64,000 nt of DNA. Origin: CAVVDY01 sp963819645 (GTDB taxonomy: Bacteria > Acidobacteriota > Terriglobia > Terriglobales > Acidobacteriaceae). The stretch is from NCBI GenBank assembly GCA_963819645.1, contig CAWFWZ010000012.1, forward strand, positions 124,001 through 188,000. Reading direction: 5' to 3'. Below, one piece after another: positions 41,416-50,630 of this stretch (its first letter is position 1; the number at the start of each line of letters is the position of its first letter). The translations under genes were made by a program, and so were the position numbers. The notes below the pieces were generated by a model. It saw nothing but the letters and a program-made list of their open reading frames with translations. It did not search any database and was not told the DNA's origin.

Positions 41416-42861
41416 GTGAAGAAGAGATTCCTGCTGGCTCTAGCTGCGCTTGCATTTGCAGCTACAGCCGTTGCCAATGCGCAAACAATCGTGAACTTAA
41501 AAAACCAGGCGCCGGATGGCGTCATAGTACCAATGCTTTTGACGGACGGGCGGGTGCTCGCTCAAGGCGGCGGCCAGTCTGATTGGTGGACCCTTACACC
41601 CGACATCAGCGGCAGCTATGTAAACGGCACCTGGCAACAGGTCGCCAGTCTGCCGCCCGGGTACGTGCCTTTATACATGGCCGAGGCGGTGATGATCGAC
41701 GGACGCGTCGTCATCGAAGGCGGCGAGTACAACTTCGGCAATTTCGCCTTCACCAACCTGGGTGCCGGCTACGACCCCGTTGCCAACACCTGGACTATGA
41801 TCTCTCCGCCCAACGGGTGGGGCTTTATCGGCGATTCGCCATCGGCGGTGCTTTCCAACGGCCAGTTTCTTCTCGGCGAAAAGATGACCATGAATGTGGC
41901 AGAACTCGATCCCCATACCTGGACCTGGACCGGGTTGGCCTCGACCGGCAAGAGCGACTTTAATGCCGAAGAGGGCTGGACGCTGTTGCCCAACGGAACC
42001 GTTCTGACAGCCGATGTAAAAAACAGTCCGAATTCCGAACACTACGATGCCACCATCCAGACCTGGATCCAGGACGGCAGCACAGTGGCCAACCTGATGG
42101 GTCCGTGCGAAGTAGACTGCGCCACCGGGATCAAGGGTGCATGGGGTACCTACTTCCCGCCCGGCGAAATCGGCCCGGCGATTCTGCGTCCTGATGGCAC
42201 GGTCTTTGCCACAGGTGCGCTTCACCTTGGCGCCAACACCGGCCACACCGCTGTCTATACGCCGGGTTCTCCCGACCAGCCTGGTAAATGGGTAGCCGGT
42301 CCTGACTTCCCCAACGGCGACGATGCCGGCGATAACTTCGCTGCTCTCCTCACCAGCGGCAACGTTCTGGTCGAAGGAAGTTCCGGCTCCTTGTATGAGT
42401 TCAACGGAACTACGATGACGCGTACTGCCTCAGGCTTCGGATCTCTGCTTGTGCTGCCAACGGGCGAAATCCTGATTGGCGGAAGCCAAGTTTACAGGTC
42501 CACGGGAACCTACCAGCAGTTCTGGGCGCCCATGCTCTTCCCGCTTTCCATAGCTGGAGTGAAACGTGGATCGACCTACACTGCCTACGGCTCGAACTTC
42601 AATGGGATGTCGCAGGCCAACGCCTACGGGGACGAGAACAATACCGCGACCAATTACCCGCTGGTGCGGCTGACAAACATGGCAACCGGCCATGTGTTCT
42701 ACGCCCGCACCCACGACCACAGCTCGATGGCCGTCCGTAAACTTGGATCTATCACCAGCACACACTTCGATGTACCGGCGGCGGCGGAAACCGGCACCAC
42801 TACGATGGTTGTTGTCACCAACGGCATTCCGTCGAACCCGATCACAGTTATGGTGTTCTAG
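41416..42861 (+). CDS. Secreted kelch-repeat protein, galactose/glyoxal oxidase-like fold
   Basis: I chose GTG 41416 (MKKRFLLALAALAFAATAVA), with GGAGGGGG upstream; it gives a standard signal peptide. Six or seven kelch-like blades (residues about 30-385) show repeated DGRV, YDPVANTWT and NGTVLTAD units. An early-set beta domain (about 390-481) resembles DUF1929 of galactose oxidases (YGSNFNGMSQANAYGDENNT). A CHDHSS-like segment, YARTHDHSSMAV, is kept. The Tyr-Cys cofactor pair of true galactose oxidase is not evident, so oxidase activity is doubtful. It ends with its own terminator. Confidence 0.75.
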   Translation: MKKRFLLALAALAFAATAVANAQTIVNLKNQAPDGVIVPMLLTDGRVLAQGGGQSDWWTLTPDISGSYVNGTWQQVASLPPGYVPLYMAEAVMIDGRVVIEGGEYNFGNFAFTNLGAGYDPVANTWTMISPPNGWGFIGDSPSAVLSNGQFLLGEKMTMNVAELDPHTWTWTGLASTGKSDFNAEEGWTLLPNGTVLTADVKNSPNSEHYDATIQTWIQDGSTVANLMGPCEVDCATGIKGAWGTYFPPGEIGPAILRPDGTVFATGALHLGANTGHTAVYTPGSPDQPGKWVAGPDFPNGDDAGDNFAALLTSGNVLVEGSSGSLYEFNGTTMTRTASGFGSLLVLPTGEILIGGSQVYRSTGTYQQFWAPMLFPLSIAGVKRGSTYTAYGSNFNGMSQANAYGDENNTATNYPLVRLTNMATGHVFYARTHDHSSMAVRKLGSITSTHFDVPAAAETGTTTMVVVTNGIPSNPITVMVF

Positions 42862-42891
42862 AGATCGTAAGCAGCTACCTTGATGCACTTC

Positions 42892-42919
42892 GGGCGGGAT
42901 TATCCCCGCCCATTTATTT
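42892..42919 (+). terminator. Intrinsic terminator of the kelch gene
   Basis: GGGCGGG (42892-42898) pairs with CCCGCCC (42905-42911) over a six-base loop, followed by ATTTATTT. It lies 31 bases after the stop codon. Confidence 0.8.
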
Positions 42920-42972
42920 GCTGCACAGTCTGGTCCAACTGTGCCCCGGCGAATAGCACGCAAGACTCGGCG

Positions 42973-43010
42973 GGTGCCCCATCCTTTCGCGTCGTTTGCG
43001 AAAGGGTGGG
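42973..43010. repeat. GTGCCCCATCC palindromic repeat
   Basis: GGTGCCCCATCCTTTCGCG faces TTTGCGAAAGGGTGGG, forming a long hairpin. The same element is inverted at 46340-46378 and, in variant form, lies inside rsmG at 58516-58553. Confidence 0.65.
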
Positions 43011-43157
43011 AGCAAACTAGGGCTCAAAGGCTGGGCGTCTGTACGCTGATTTCGGTACGCCTGAAAAGCGCGCCCTGAACCAACTCGAAGAGTGCCCTGA
43101 CTCACACCTGCGCATGCGCCAATGCGAAGCGCGAATAGCGAATGGCGAAGAGCGGCT

Positions 43158-44430
43158 TTATTGCGCTTCGTATACCGTCTTCCCGCCGACCACGGTCCGC
43201 AGCACTTTGGTCTTCAGGATCTCCGGTGGAGCGACCTTGGTCAGGTCGCGGTCGAGCACCACGAAGTCGGCCAGCATTCCCGGAGCCAGCGTGCCCTTGC
43301 TCTTCTCCATGAACTCGGCATAGGCCGAGCCGGTGGTGTACGCCGCGAGCGCCTGCTCGATGGTCAGCTTCTGTTCCGGGAAATATTCTTTCGTTCCCGC
43401 TTCGTTCTTGCGCGTGATAGCCGCGTAGACGCCGCGAAACGGCGTGATCGGCTCAACCGGATAATCGGTGCCGAACGCGATGCGAACTCCGTTATCGAGG
43501 AACTGCTTCCAGGGATACGATGTCTTCGCGCGCTCCGGTCCGATGCGCGATTCCGCCCAGTTCATGTCGGTCAGCAGATGATTCGGCTGCACCGACGCGA
43601 TCACGCCGAGCTTGCGATACTGCGCAAACTGATCGGGCGCGATCACCTGGTCGTGCTCGATGCGCAGCCTGAGTTGCTGCGGATCCTTGCCGCCGGGCAG
43701 GTCTTTCTCGCGCGCATTGCGCTCAGCTTCGGCGAAAGCATCGAGCGCCATCTGGGCCGCGCGATCGCCAATGGCATGAAACCCTAACTGGAATCCCGCC
43801 GCCACGCGCTCCACCGCCATCGCATTCAAGTCAGCCTGCTTGTATTGCGGCAGGCCGGAGTTGCCGGGATCATCGGAGTACGGCGCCAGCAGCGCGGCCG
43901 TGCGCGAGCCCAGCGAGCCATCCATAAATCCCTTCAGCATGGTGGTGTGCAGCATGGGATCGTTAGCCGGATGATGCGCGCGATGCTTCTCCAACAGATC
44001 AACCGGATCGTTGAAGCGCAGCCACTCGCTGATGCGCAACGTCAGCTTGCCGTCGCGCTCCATCTCTTCGTAAACCAGAAACTGTTCCCAGTCGGAGTTG
44101 TCCTGCGCCGACGTGATACCCGAACGCGCGGCATCGGCCAGCGCCAGTTCAGCGGCGCGTCGGCGCTGCGCCGGAGTCGGCGCGGGCACCTTGGAAAACA
44201 CCAACCCTTGCGCCGACTCGCGAATGATTCCCGTGGGCTGTCCTTGCGCGTCGTGATCGATCGCCCCTCCCTGCGGAGGCGCAGTCTGCGCCGTAATACC
44301 CGCGGCCTGCAATGCTGCCGAGTTGGCGACCGCGATGTGTCCGTCGACGCGGACGAAGATTGCCGGATGACCGTTTGTCACGGCGTCCATCTCTTGCCGC
44401 GTCGGCAGCTTCTGCTCCGTCCACAAGCGT
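43158..44430 (-). CDS. Amidohydrolase family protein, YtcJ-like (C-terminal portion)
   Basis: This continues the gene from 44847 after the break near 44430. The segment begins LWTEQKLPTRQEMDAVTNGH. It then has the conserved YtcJ-type features: FVRVDGHIAVANSAAL, LKGFMDGSLGSRTAAL, the metal-ligand region GFHAIGDRAAQMALDAFA, RIEHDQVI and GTDYPVEPI near the C-terminus. The final beta-strand region matches the composite N/C barrel of metal-dependent hydrolases (LADFVVLDRDLTKV). The substrate is unknown; relatives cleave N-acyl or formamide bonds. The raw frame extends to 44492 upstream but is not coding there. Confidence 0.82.
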
Positions 44431-44847
44431 GTGGTCCCACCCGTCGCCGATGATCCAGTCACCGGGAGCCGCGATTTTCGCGCGCTCCGCAATCCGCTGC
44501 TGCATCTCGGCCAGCGACCTGGCGCCGACCAGGTTGACGTTCATCTGCTCGAAGCCCGCGGATTGCAAATGACAGTGCGCATCGTTGAATCCCGGCATGA
44601 CGAAGTGTCCGCCGAGATCGACGACCTGGGTGTGGCCGCCCTTCAGCTTGCGGATGTCATCGTTCGTTCCTATGGCAACTATGCGACCATCGCGGACGGC
44701 CATCGCTTGCGCCCGCGCCGGTGAGGCCTGGGTGTAGATGTCGCCATTGACGAAGATCGCATCAGCGGCGTTAGTGGACGATGCAGAAGACATTAGGGCG
44801 AAAAACGGCCAAAAAGTGAGCAAAACGACCAGGCTTCTAACCATCAT
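44149..44847 (-). CDS. Amidohydrolase family protein, YtcJ-like (N-terminal portion, frameshifted)
   Basis: ATG 44847 starts MMVRSLVVLLTFWPFFALMS, a signal peptide, so the enzyme is exported. The N-terminal part of the composite domain follows (AIFVNGDIYTQASPARAQAM) and the metal-binding motif FNDAHCHLQSAG, an HxH site. True coding runs to about 44430 (IIGDGWDHTL). One inserted T in CTTGTGG then shifts the frame; CTG TGG ACG GAG CAG restores it. Residues after that point in this frame, to 44149, are spurious. Corrected length is about 562 residues. Confidence 0.8.
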   Translation of the reverse strand: MMVRSLVVLLTFWPFFALMSSASSTNAADAIFVNGDIYTQASPARAQAMAVRDGRIVAIGTNDDIRKLKGGHTQVVDLGGHFVMPGFNDAHCHLQSAGFEQMNVNLVGARSLAEMQQRIAERAKIAAPGDWIIGDGWDHTLVDGAEAADAARDGRRDKRSSGNLRPRRRTHRGRQLGSIAGRGYYGADCASAGRGDRSRRARTAHGNHSRVGARVGVFQGARADSGAAPTRR

Positions 44848-44962
44848 CTATAACCGTAATTCATGGATTGCACCGTATCCATCACTTTGAGTCATGGCAG
44901 ATTCTTACTATTTTCGAGGGGAAAAGCTCTGCTTTTGCGTCGTAATGCATCGCAAAGCCGCG

Positions 44963-46231
44963 CTATTCTTCCACCCCACTCATGGCCAGCGTCAGCAGCA
45001 GAATCCGTTTCAGCCCCAAATCGCGGCCCGCAGGATCGTACCACTCGTGCAGGGTGTGCGCGCCGCCTCCGCTGCCGCCTGCGCCCATGGCCAGCGCCTC
45101 GCGCCCCAGCGATAACGGAATGTTCGCATCGGTCGAAGCGCGCTGAATGCGCGCCACGTTGTTGAGCTGCGCGTCAACGGCGCGAATCGATTCCAGCAGT
45201 CGCGAGTCGAGCGGCAGGTCCGCAGCCGGCCGGTCGCCGATAATCTTCACCTCGCTCGTCAGCGCCTCTTTGCGATTGCGCCCGGGCATCGCGGTAATCA
45301 CCTGCTCCAGCGACTCGCGCAACGCGCGCTCCAGTTTGTCGAGTTCTTCCACCGAAGCCGAGCGCGTATCCACACGCATGGTCGCAGTCTGCGGAATCGA
45401 GTTGACCGACGTGCCTCCGTGAATGGTTCCGATGTTGAACGTGGTCTTCGGCGCAGTCGGCACCGGCGTGCGCGTGAAGCGGTCGACCACCCGCGCCAGC
45501 GCGACGATAGGGTTGGCCACGCCAAAGTCGCTCCAGGAATGGCCGCCCACGCCGGTGATGGTGATCTCATAACGGCGGCTGCCCAGCCCCTCGGCAATGA
45601 TGGTGTCGGTTCCGGCGCCGTCGATCGCAATCACCGTAGCGATGGAATCGAGCCAGCGGCGCTGCTGAAAAATGTGACGCATGCCGCGCAGATCGCCTTC
45701 GCCCTCCTCGCCTACGCTGCCTATAAATAGGATGGGCGCGCGGTTCGCAATCGCAGCATCGCGCATGGCGCCGGCGATGGCCAGCAGCGCAACAATGCCG
45801 GAGCCGTTGTCGGAAATCCCCGGTCCGTACAACTTGCCCGCCTCGCGGGTCACGGTTATCTCGGTGCCCGGGGGGAAAACTGTATCGAGGTGCGCGCTCA
45901 ACGCGATGTACGGTGCGTTGGTGGTCGTTCCCGGGCGAATGCCGAAGACATTTCCCAGCTCGTCCTGATGCACGTCGCTCAAGCCCAACTCTTCGAAGCG
46001 CGTCTTCAGCCATTCGCTGCGGGCAGCCTCTCCCCACGGCGGCGCAGGAATGGCGGTGACTTCCATCTGACGGTCTTCCAGTTCGCGACTATGCGAACGA
46101 AACCAGGCGAAAGCGTCATGTACCGAGCGCAGTTCGGCCAGTCGCGCGACTAACTGCTGCGCGGGCTGCTCGCCCGGTACTCTGGCAGAAGTCTCGCGAC
46201 GGAAGGTACGCGTTGATGGGCCGAGGGGCAT
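44963..46231 (-). CDS. M20 family metallopeptidase
   Basis: I chose ATG 46231 (MPLGPSTRTFRRE); further upstream the frame runs into repeat DNA at 46340. The 422-residue enzyme shows the di-zinc M20 motifs: SAHLDTVFPP (first His-Asp), GPGISDNGSGIVALL (bridging Asp), GEEGEGDLRG (catalytic Glu pair), and a final His in GGAHTLHEWYD. A dimerisation domain with GGHSWSDFGVANPI and GGTSVNSIPQTATMRVD is inserted in the middle. No signal peptide is seen. It is probably a cytoplasmic di- or tripeptidase or a deacylase. It follows the amidohydrolase gene region on the same strand. Confidence 0.87.
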   Translation of the reverse strand: MPLGPSTRTFRRETSARVPGEQPAQQLVARLAELRSVHDAFAWFRSHSRELEDRQMEVTAIPAPPWGEAARSEWLKTRFEELGLSDVHQDELGNVFGIRPGTTTNAPYIALSAHLDTVFPPGTEITVTREAGKLYGPGISDNGSGIVALLAIAGAMRDAAIANRAPILFIGSVGEEGEGDLRGMRHIFQQRRWLDSIATVIAIDGAGTDTIIAEGLGSRRYEITITGVGGHSWSDFGVANPIVALARVVDRFTRTPVPTAPKTTFNIGTIHGGTSVNSIPQTATMRVDTRSASVEELDKLERALRESLEQVITAMPGRNRKEALTSEVKIIGDRPAADLPLDSRLLESIRAVDAQLNNVARIQRASTDANIPLSLGREALAMGAGGSGGGAHTLHEWYDPAGRDLGLKRILLLTLAMSGVEE

Positions 46232-46339
46232 GAGGCTTAATGGTAATACGACGGGGCGAAGGACGCTCTTCGCTTGTCGTTCCCGGATGTCTGGGTGGGT
46301 GCGGGTCTTTCGACATTCGGCATACAAAGGGTATCGACG

Positions 46340-46378
46340 CCCACCCTTTCCCAAACGATGGGAAAGGATGGGGCACCC
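46340..46378. repeat. GTGCCCCATCC palindromic repeat (inverted copy)
   Basis: CCCACCCTTTCCCAAACG faces GGGAAAGGATGGGGCACCC. It is the same element as 42973-43010 in the opposite direction. It lies in the shared upstream region of the M20 and metallophosphatase genes. Confidence 0.65.
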
Positions 46379-46488
46379 ACTTTTGTTGATCCGTCGAGAC
46401 GGGGAGGTGGCCCCATCCCGCTAAGGTTCCAGGCGGCCTCCGCCGATGCATCTTCTGTGAGCGGCACCATCGCTCGAGAGGAGACTCC

Positions 46489-47492
46489 ATGCCGGGACCC
46501 CGTGACATTCGAGCTTTCAACAGAAGAGAATTCATCAAGACCATCAGTATTGGACTAGGCGCGTTGCCGACGCTGGGAGCTGGGCTCGGAGCTTTGCAAC
46601 TCACCGGTTGCGGAGGTTCGGTCACGCCGCCGCAACCCCAGCCGTTGCCCCGGACGATGCGCTGGCCCATCGCGAAAACCGTATACACCACCGCGCAGCA
46701 GCAGGTTCTTCCGGTGGCGGTGCCGGCCACCGCGGCGCAGATCAACCCGATCGACGTGGCTCAGTACGCCCCCAACGGCTACACCGCCTGGAGCATCGGC
46801 GGGCCGCTTCAGCACGTCCTGCGCAAAGACCTCGCACCGGCTTACGCGGGAGCTCCCAACGTTACGCGGCTGCTGTTCTACTACTCCATGTCGGACATTC
46901 ACATCGCCGACAAGGAGTCGCCGGCGCAGCCCATCTATTGTGCCGAGGTGGCTGGTTATGGTTCGGGAAAGTCGTCCATCTATTCGCCGATCATTATGTC
47001 AACGCCGCAGGTACTCGACGCGGCGGTACAAACCATCAATGCACTGCATGAATTGTTGCCATTCGATTTCGGGCTGTCGCTGGGCGATGCCGCCAACAAC
47101 ACGCAATACAACGAGCTGCGCTGGTTCATCGACACCATCGACGGCAATGGCAAAGTCATCACACCCAGCTCGGGGGTTCATCTGGGAGCGGCCAGCATCG
47201 ATTACCAGCAGCCCTTCTACGCCGCCGGGCTCAATCCCGCGATTCCCTGGTACCAGGTCATTGGCAATCATGACCAGTACTGGATGGGTTCCTGTGTCGA
47301 GGACGCCAAAACGCGGAACGCTCATATCAGCGGAACGATCATCAACATGGGAGACGATCCCGCTTCGCCGAATGCGGTGGACGATACCGGCTACTACATG
47401 GGTGTCGTCAATGGCCTGATGCCTTACGGCGACATCTACGGCGCCGGGCCGGAAGGCGACTTCCCGAACCCGCCCGCGATTGCTGCCGATGC
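46489..47492 (+). CDS. Tat-exported metallophosphoesterase, TIGR03768-like (N-terminal portion, frameshifted)
   Basis: The start is ATG 46489, with GAGGAG upstream. RAFNRREFIKTISIG is a twin-arginine signal ending near LTGCGGS, possibly a lipoprotein Cys. The calcineurin-like metal motifs begin with MSDIHIADKE (DxH), SLGDAANN (GD) and VIGNHDQYW (GNHD). The frame is good to about 47490 (PPAIAADA); one inserted base then shifts it, and NRHTMASDSSTTQAWMQEFF continues in the next frame. The raw frame goes on to 47970 with arginine-rich nonsense that is not part of the protein. Confidence 0.82.
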
Positions 47493-48283
47493 GCAACCGG
47501 CACACCATGGCCAGCGACAGCTCAACCACGCAGGCCTGGATGCAGGAGTTCTTCAACACCACTTCCAATCCGGTCGGCCATGGCTTTACCCAGTCGAATC
47601 TGGCCAGCGATTCCGCCTGCTACAGCTTCGTGCCGAAGTCCGATATACCCATCAAGTTCATCGTGCTCGACGACACGGTGAAAGGGCTGGACCAGCCGAA
47701 CTATGCTGCCGGCGCTCTGGACGATGCTCGTTATCAATGGCTGGTGGGCGAACTGCAAGCCGGACAGGCGGCCAACCAGCTCATGGTCATCTGCGCCCAT
47801 GTGCCCATCAAGCCGCAGAATACGCTGACCGACACAACTCCGATGCCGATGTGGCCGGGGCCGGAATACACCGACGACTACGTGCTCAACACGCTGCATC
47901 AGTATCCCAACCTCATCCTGTGGATGTCGGGACACCGGCACATCAACGTCGTGACCCCGCAGCCCGATAGCAGCGGCGATCCCACGCTCGGCTTCTGGGA
48001 GGTGGAAACCTGCTCGCTGCGCGACTTCCCGCAGCAGTTCCGCACGTTCGACATTCGCCGCAATCAGGACAACACGGTTTCCATCATCATTACCAACGTC
48101 GATCCGGCGGTGCAGGGCAACTCGCCCGCGTACAAGTCGCGCGGCTATGCCATCGGAGCGGCGCGCGTCTATCTCACTTATCCGCTGAGCGATACGACCT
48201 CACATTCCTATAACGCCGAGCTGGTGGTGCAGTTGACACCGGTGATGCAGGCAGTGATTTCGCAGGCGGGAAAGGCGCTGTAG
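47493..48283 (+). CDS. Metallophosphoesterase, TIGR03768-like (C-terminal portion)
   Basis: This continues the gene from 46489. It carries the remaining metal ligands ICAHVPIKPQNT and MSGHRHINVVTP (the GHxH motif), and a C-terminal beta region (FRTFDIRRNQDNTVSIIITN). The corrected protein is about 597 residues, matching the family in size. The enzyme acts in the periplasm after folded export by Tat and hydrolyses an unknown phosphoester. It is monocistronic and divergent from the M20 peptidase gene. Confidence 0.8.
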
Positions 48284-48292
48284 GGGGAAGAA

Positions 48293-48583
48293 CGGCTTTT
48301 GGCTCTTGGCTTTCGGCTCTTGTCTAAGTCTTCATCCCACGGAGGCTGACCCTTCGGAAATGGCATACCCTGCACCGGTGGCATCGTCGCAGGTGCACCC
48401 AGCATTCCGGGTGCGGCTACAGCTGGGCTAGGCTATGGCCTCCGCTGGTCGCGGAGTGGCTGCGTCGGCAGGAGCGTCAAACTTGGCCTCGAAAAGGAAA
48501 CCGCAGGTCCGTCCGCGGGCCGCAGGATGACATCGTAAGATGATTATCTGCGCCAACGGCCAAGAGCCAAAAGCCAAGAGCAG
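48293..48583. repeat. Inverted pair of GGCTCTTGGC repeats in the 371-base gap
   Basis: GGCTTTTGGCTCTTGGC (48293-48309) is mirrored by GCCAAGAGCCAAAAGCC (about 48558-48574). A GTCCGTCCG...GGATGACATC stretch of the GTCATCC family lies between. A third copy occurs at about 59636-59655. No gene is seen in 48284-48654. Confidence 0.55.
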
Positions 48584-48654
48584 CCCTTCTCCCCATTGAC
48601 GTTCTCACGCGTGCGCCCTCACCATAGAACGCGGAGCCCGTTCGGGAAAATCGC

Positions 48655-49455
48655 TTGCATCTCTCCTGGCAACTACGTTTGCGAATTCGTTTCTTCCTCA
48701 TCGCCGCCGTGCTCGGGCTAGCGGTGGGAGTGTTCGTGCTCTTTCCGCTGAACGAGTTCGTCTACTTCAAGGAGTACGGCAGGCCCGGCTTCTCCAGCGG
48801 CATCGGTTTCGCAACGGCACAGGTCTCGTCCGCACTGCATGGCGGCAGGCCGAAGAAGACGGTGTTTTACGGGCTTGCGGGGATGGTGCTCAGCCTTTCG
48901 GCGGCGGCGGTGTTTTCGTCGATGATCGAGCGCCAGCGCGAGATCGCCCGTTTGAGCAGCGCGCTGGAAGGCGACCTGCGCGTGCTGATCGCCAAAGGCG
49001 AGAGCTCCGACCTGGAATTTAAGTCGAGCTTCCGCTGGGACCTGAAAGAGAACAAGGTCAACCGCGCGCTGGAGGGCGTCATCCTGAAGACGCTTGCCGG
49101 ATACATGAACGGCAACGGCGGCACGCTGCTGATCGGCGTGGCCGATGACGGCGCCATCGTCGGACTCGAGAACGACTACAAGACGCTGAAGAAGCAGGAC
49201 CGCGACGGCTTCGAGCAGGCGCTGATGACTTCGGTTGCGACGCAACTCGGCGGCGATGCCTGCCGCAGCGTGCAGGCGGTGTTTCAATCGGTCGAGCAGA
49301 AAGACGTATGCCGGGTGATTACCGGGCCCGCGCATCGACCGGTATATCTGCGCGCGGGCGAAGTTCCCAAGCTGTACGTGCGCACCGGGGTCAGCACCCG
49401 CGAACTGAATGTTCAGGAAGCGGTGAACTATATGGACGCACGCTGGAAGCGATAA
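48655..49455 (+). CDS. Membrane-anchored AlbA_2/Schlafen-like ATP-binding domain protein
   Basis: The start appears to be TTG 48655 (MHLSWQLRLRIRFFLIAAVL), the only good start giving the full first helix. Two membrane helices (about 12-30 and 70-90) flank a short loop. The AlbA_2 (Schlafen/divergent AAA) domain covers about 112-255: ESSDLEFKSSFRWDL, LAGYMNGNGGTLLIGVADDG, VCRVITGPAHRPVYLR, KLYVRTGVSTRELN. AlbA_2 domains are usually soluble and often linked to DNA-binding or defence proteins. A membrane-tethered version is less common. No partner gene is next to it. Confidence 0.75.
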   Translation: MHLSWQLRLRIRFFLIAAVLGLAVGVFVLFPLNEFVYFKEYGRPGFSSGIGFATAQVSSALHGGRPKKTVFYGLAGMVLSLSAAAVFSSMIERQREIARLSSALEGDLRVLIAKGESSDLEFKSSFRWDLKENKVNRALEGVILKTLAGYMNGNGGTLLIGVADDGAIVGLENDYKTLKKQDRDGFEQALMTSVATQLGGDACRSVQAVFQSVEQKDVCRVITGPAHRPVYLRAGEVPKLYVRTGVSTRELNVQEAVNYMDARWKR

Positions 49456-49586
49456 TCCAGCGCCTCATCCCACCCCTCGGCGCCCGGTAACAGGAACTCT
49501 CGATTCCGCTTGCATTCCCCTCAGAATGGTTCACAATTCGACTCCTCCGGCAATGCGGGACAGAGCCGGAACAAAGGAGTACGAAT

Positions 49587-49841
49587 ATGCCGATAGCTGT
49601 GGAAAGAGTTGTGTTCATTTTGCTGGGCGGTGGTGATGCCGGTGTCTTCTGGATTGACGCCAACGGACACGTTCACATTGATCCAGGCAACAATCCTGAA
49701 ACCCGCCAGGCCGTCGCCGACCTGCAGGCCGCGGTTTCGCTTTCCAAGGTGCAGATTCACGGCGCTGCGGAGCTAGGTCAGAAACTGGCTCAGCAGGGCA
49801 TGAAGCAGCTCGCACAAGGAGCACGTGGCGCAGTCGCATAG
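49587..49841 (+). CDS. Hypothetical protein (84 aa)
   Basis: AAAGGAG lies nine bases before ATG 49587. The product begins MPIAVERVVFILLGGGDAGV, then WIDANGHVHIDPGNNPETRQ, and ends with a long Ala/Gln/Lys helix (GQKLAQQGMKQLAQGARGAV). The codon pattern supports it. No signal peptide is predicted; the first hydrophobic strand is too short for a membrane helix. I do not recognise the family. It is followed by a GNAT gene after about 95 bases. Confidence 0.65.
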   Translation: MPIAVERVVFILLGGGDAGVFWIDANGHVHIDPGNNPETRQAVADLQAAVSLSKVQIHGAAELGQKLAQQGMKQLAQGARGAVA

Positions 49842-49936
49842 CCGTCCTGACTATTTGGCGGGGACCGCCCGTACGGTCCTCGCCTCTGCTCTTGCCTCGG
49901 TTTCGATATCTCCTACCGCTTGATACTCTTGGTTCC

Positions 49937-50524
49937 ATGCAAGACGGATACACCGATCTTCCGCCCGGCAAGCTCGCTGCGCTGGTGACGTACCTGGAAA
50001 TGCGCACGCCGAGGCCTGCGAGCGCGAGTACCACAATGTCAGAGTTGGCAATCCGGCGGGAGGAGAAAGCCGATCTCGATTGGTACCGCGATCTCTTTCG
50101 CCAGATCGGTGGGCCATGGCTGTGGTTCAGCCGCTTGCGCATGACGGAGGACGAGCTGCGCGCAATACTGCACAATCCCGACGTCGATATTTTTGTGCTA
50201 TCCCACAATGGGGTAGATGGCGGATTGCTGGAGTTTGATCGCCGACGCATGCCCGACATCGAGATCCTGTATTTCGGGGTGGCGCCCGCACTTTTCGGCA
50301 AAGGCGTGGGGCGAGCGTTGCTGGAGCACTGTCTGCCGCTGGAATGGGCGTATCACCCGCAGCGCATTTGGCTGCACACCTGCACGTTCGATCATCCTCG
50401 GGCGTTGGAGTTCTATATCAAGGCTGGCTTCGTGCCCTACAAACGCGCCATCGAGATCATGGACGATCCTCGCCTCACGGGCGACCTTCCGCGCAGCGCG
50501 GCACCTGGTATACCAATTCTTTAA
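49937..50524 (+). CDS. GNAT family N-acetyltransferase
   Basis: I chose ATG 49937 (MQDGYTDLPPGKLAALVTYL), which keeps a conserved-looking N-terminal segment. The GNAT fold spans about residues 38-180. Motif A is FGVAPALFGKGVGRALLEHC (the acetyl-CoA-binding QxxGxG/A region), followed by WLHTCTFDHPRALEFYIKAG, the C-terminal motif B. DRRRMPDIEILYF carries the beta-4 strand. The acceptor is unknown; the N-terminal 38-residue region before the domain is a small extension. A hairpin repeat pair follows at 50544-50603. Confidence 0.83.
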   Translation: MQDGYTDLPPGKLAALVTYLEMRTPRPASASTTMSELAIRREEKADLDWYRDLFRQIGGPWLWFSRLRMTEDELRAILHNPDVDIFVLSHNGVDGGLLEFDRRRMPDIEILYFGVAPALFGKGVGRALLEHCLPLEWAYHPQRIWLHTCTFDHPRALEFYIKAGFVPYKRAIEIMDDPRLTGDLPRSAAPGIPIL

Positions 50525-50543
50525 AAAGGGCGATCTTTGTGTC

Positions 50544-50603
50544 GCCGGCTGAAGCCGGCTCAGAGATTTGAAAAAACGTCGCTACGCCGAGCTGAAGCTC
50601 GGC
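50544..50603. repeat. Two GCTGAAGC-core hairpins
   Basis: GCCGGCTGAAGCCGGC (50544-50559) and GCCGAGCTGAAGCTCGGC (50586-50603) share the core GCTGAAGC but have different compensating stems. They lie between the GNAT gene and the convergent gene at 50631 and may terminate both. Confidence 0.65.
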
Positions 50604-50630
50604 TCTACCTTACTCAACTGGAGAAATGAT

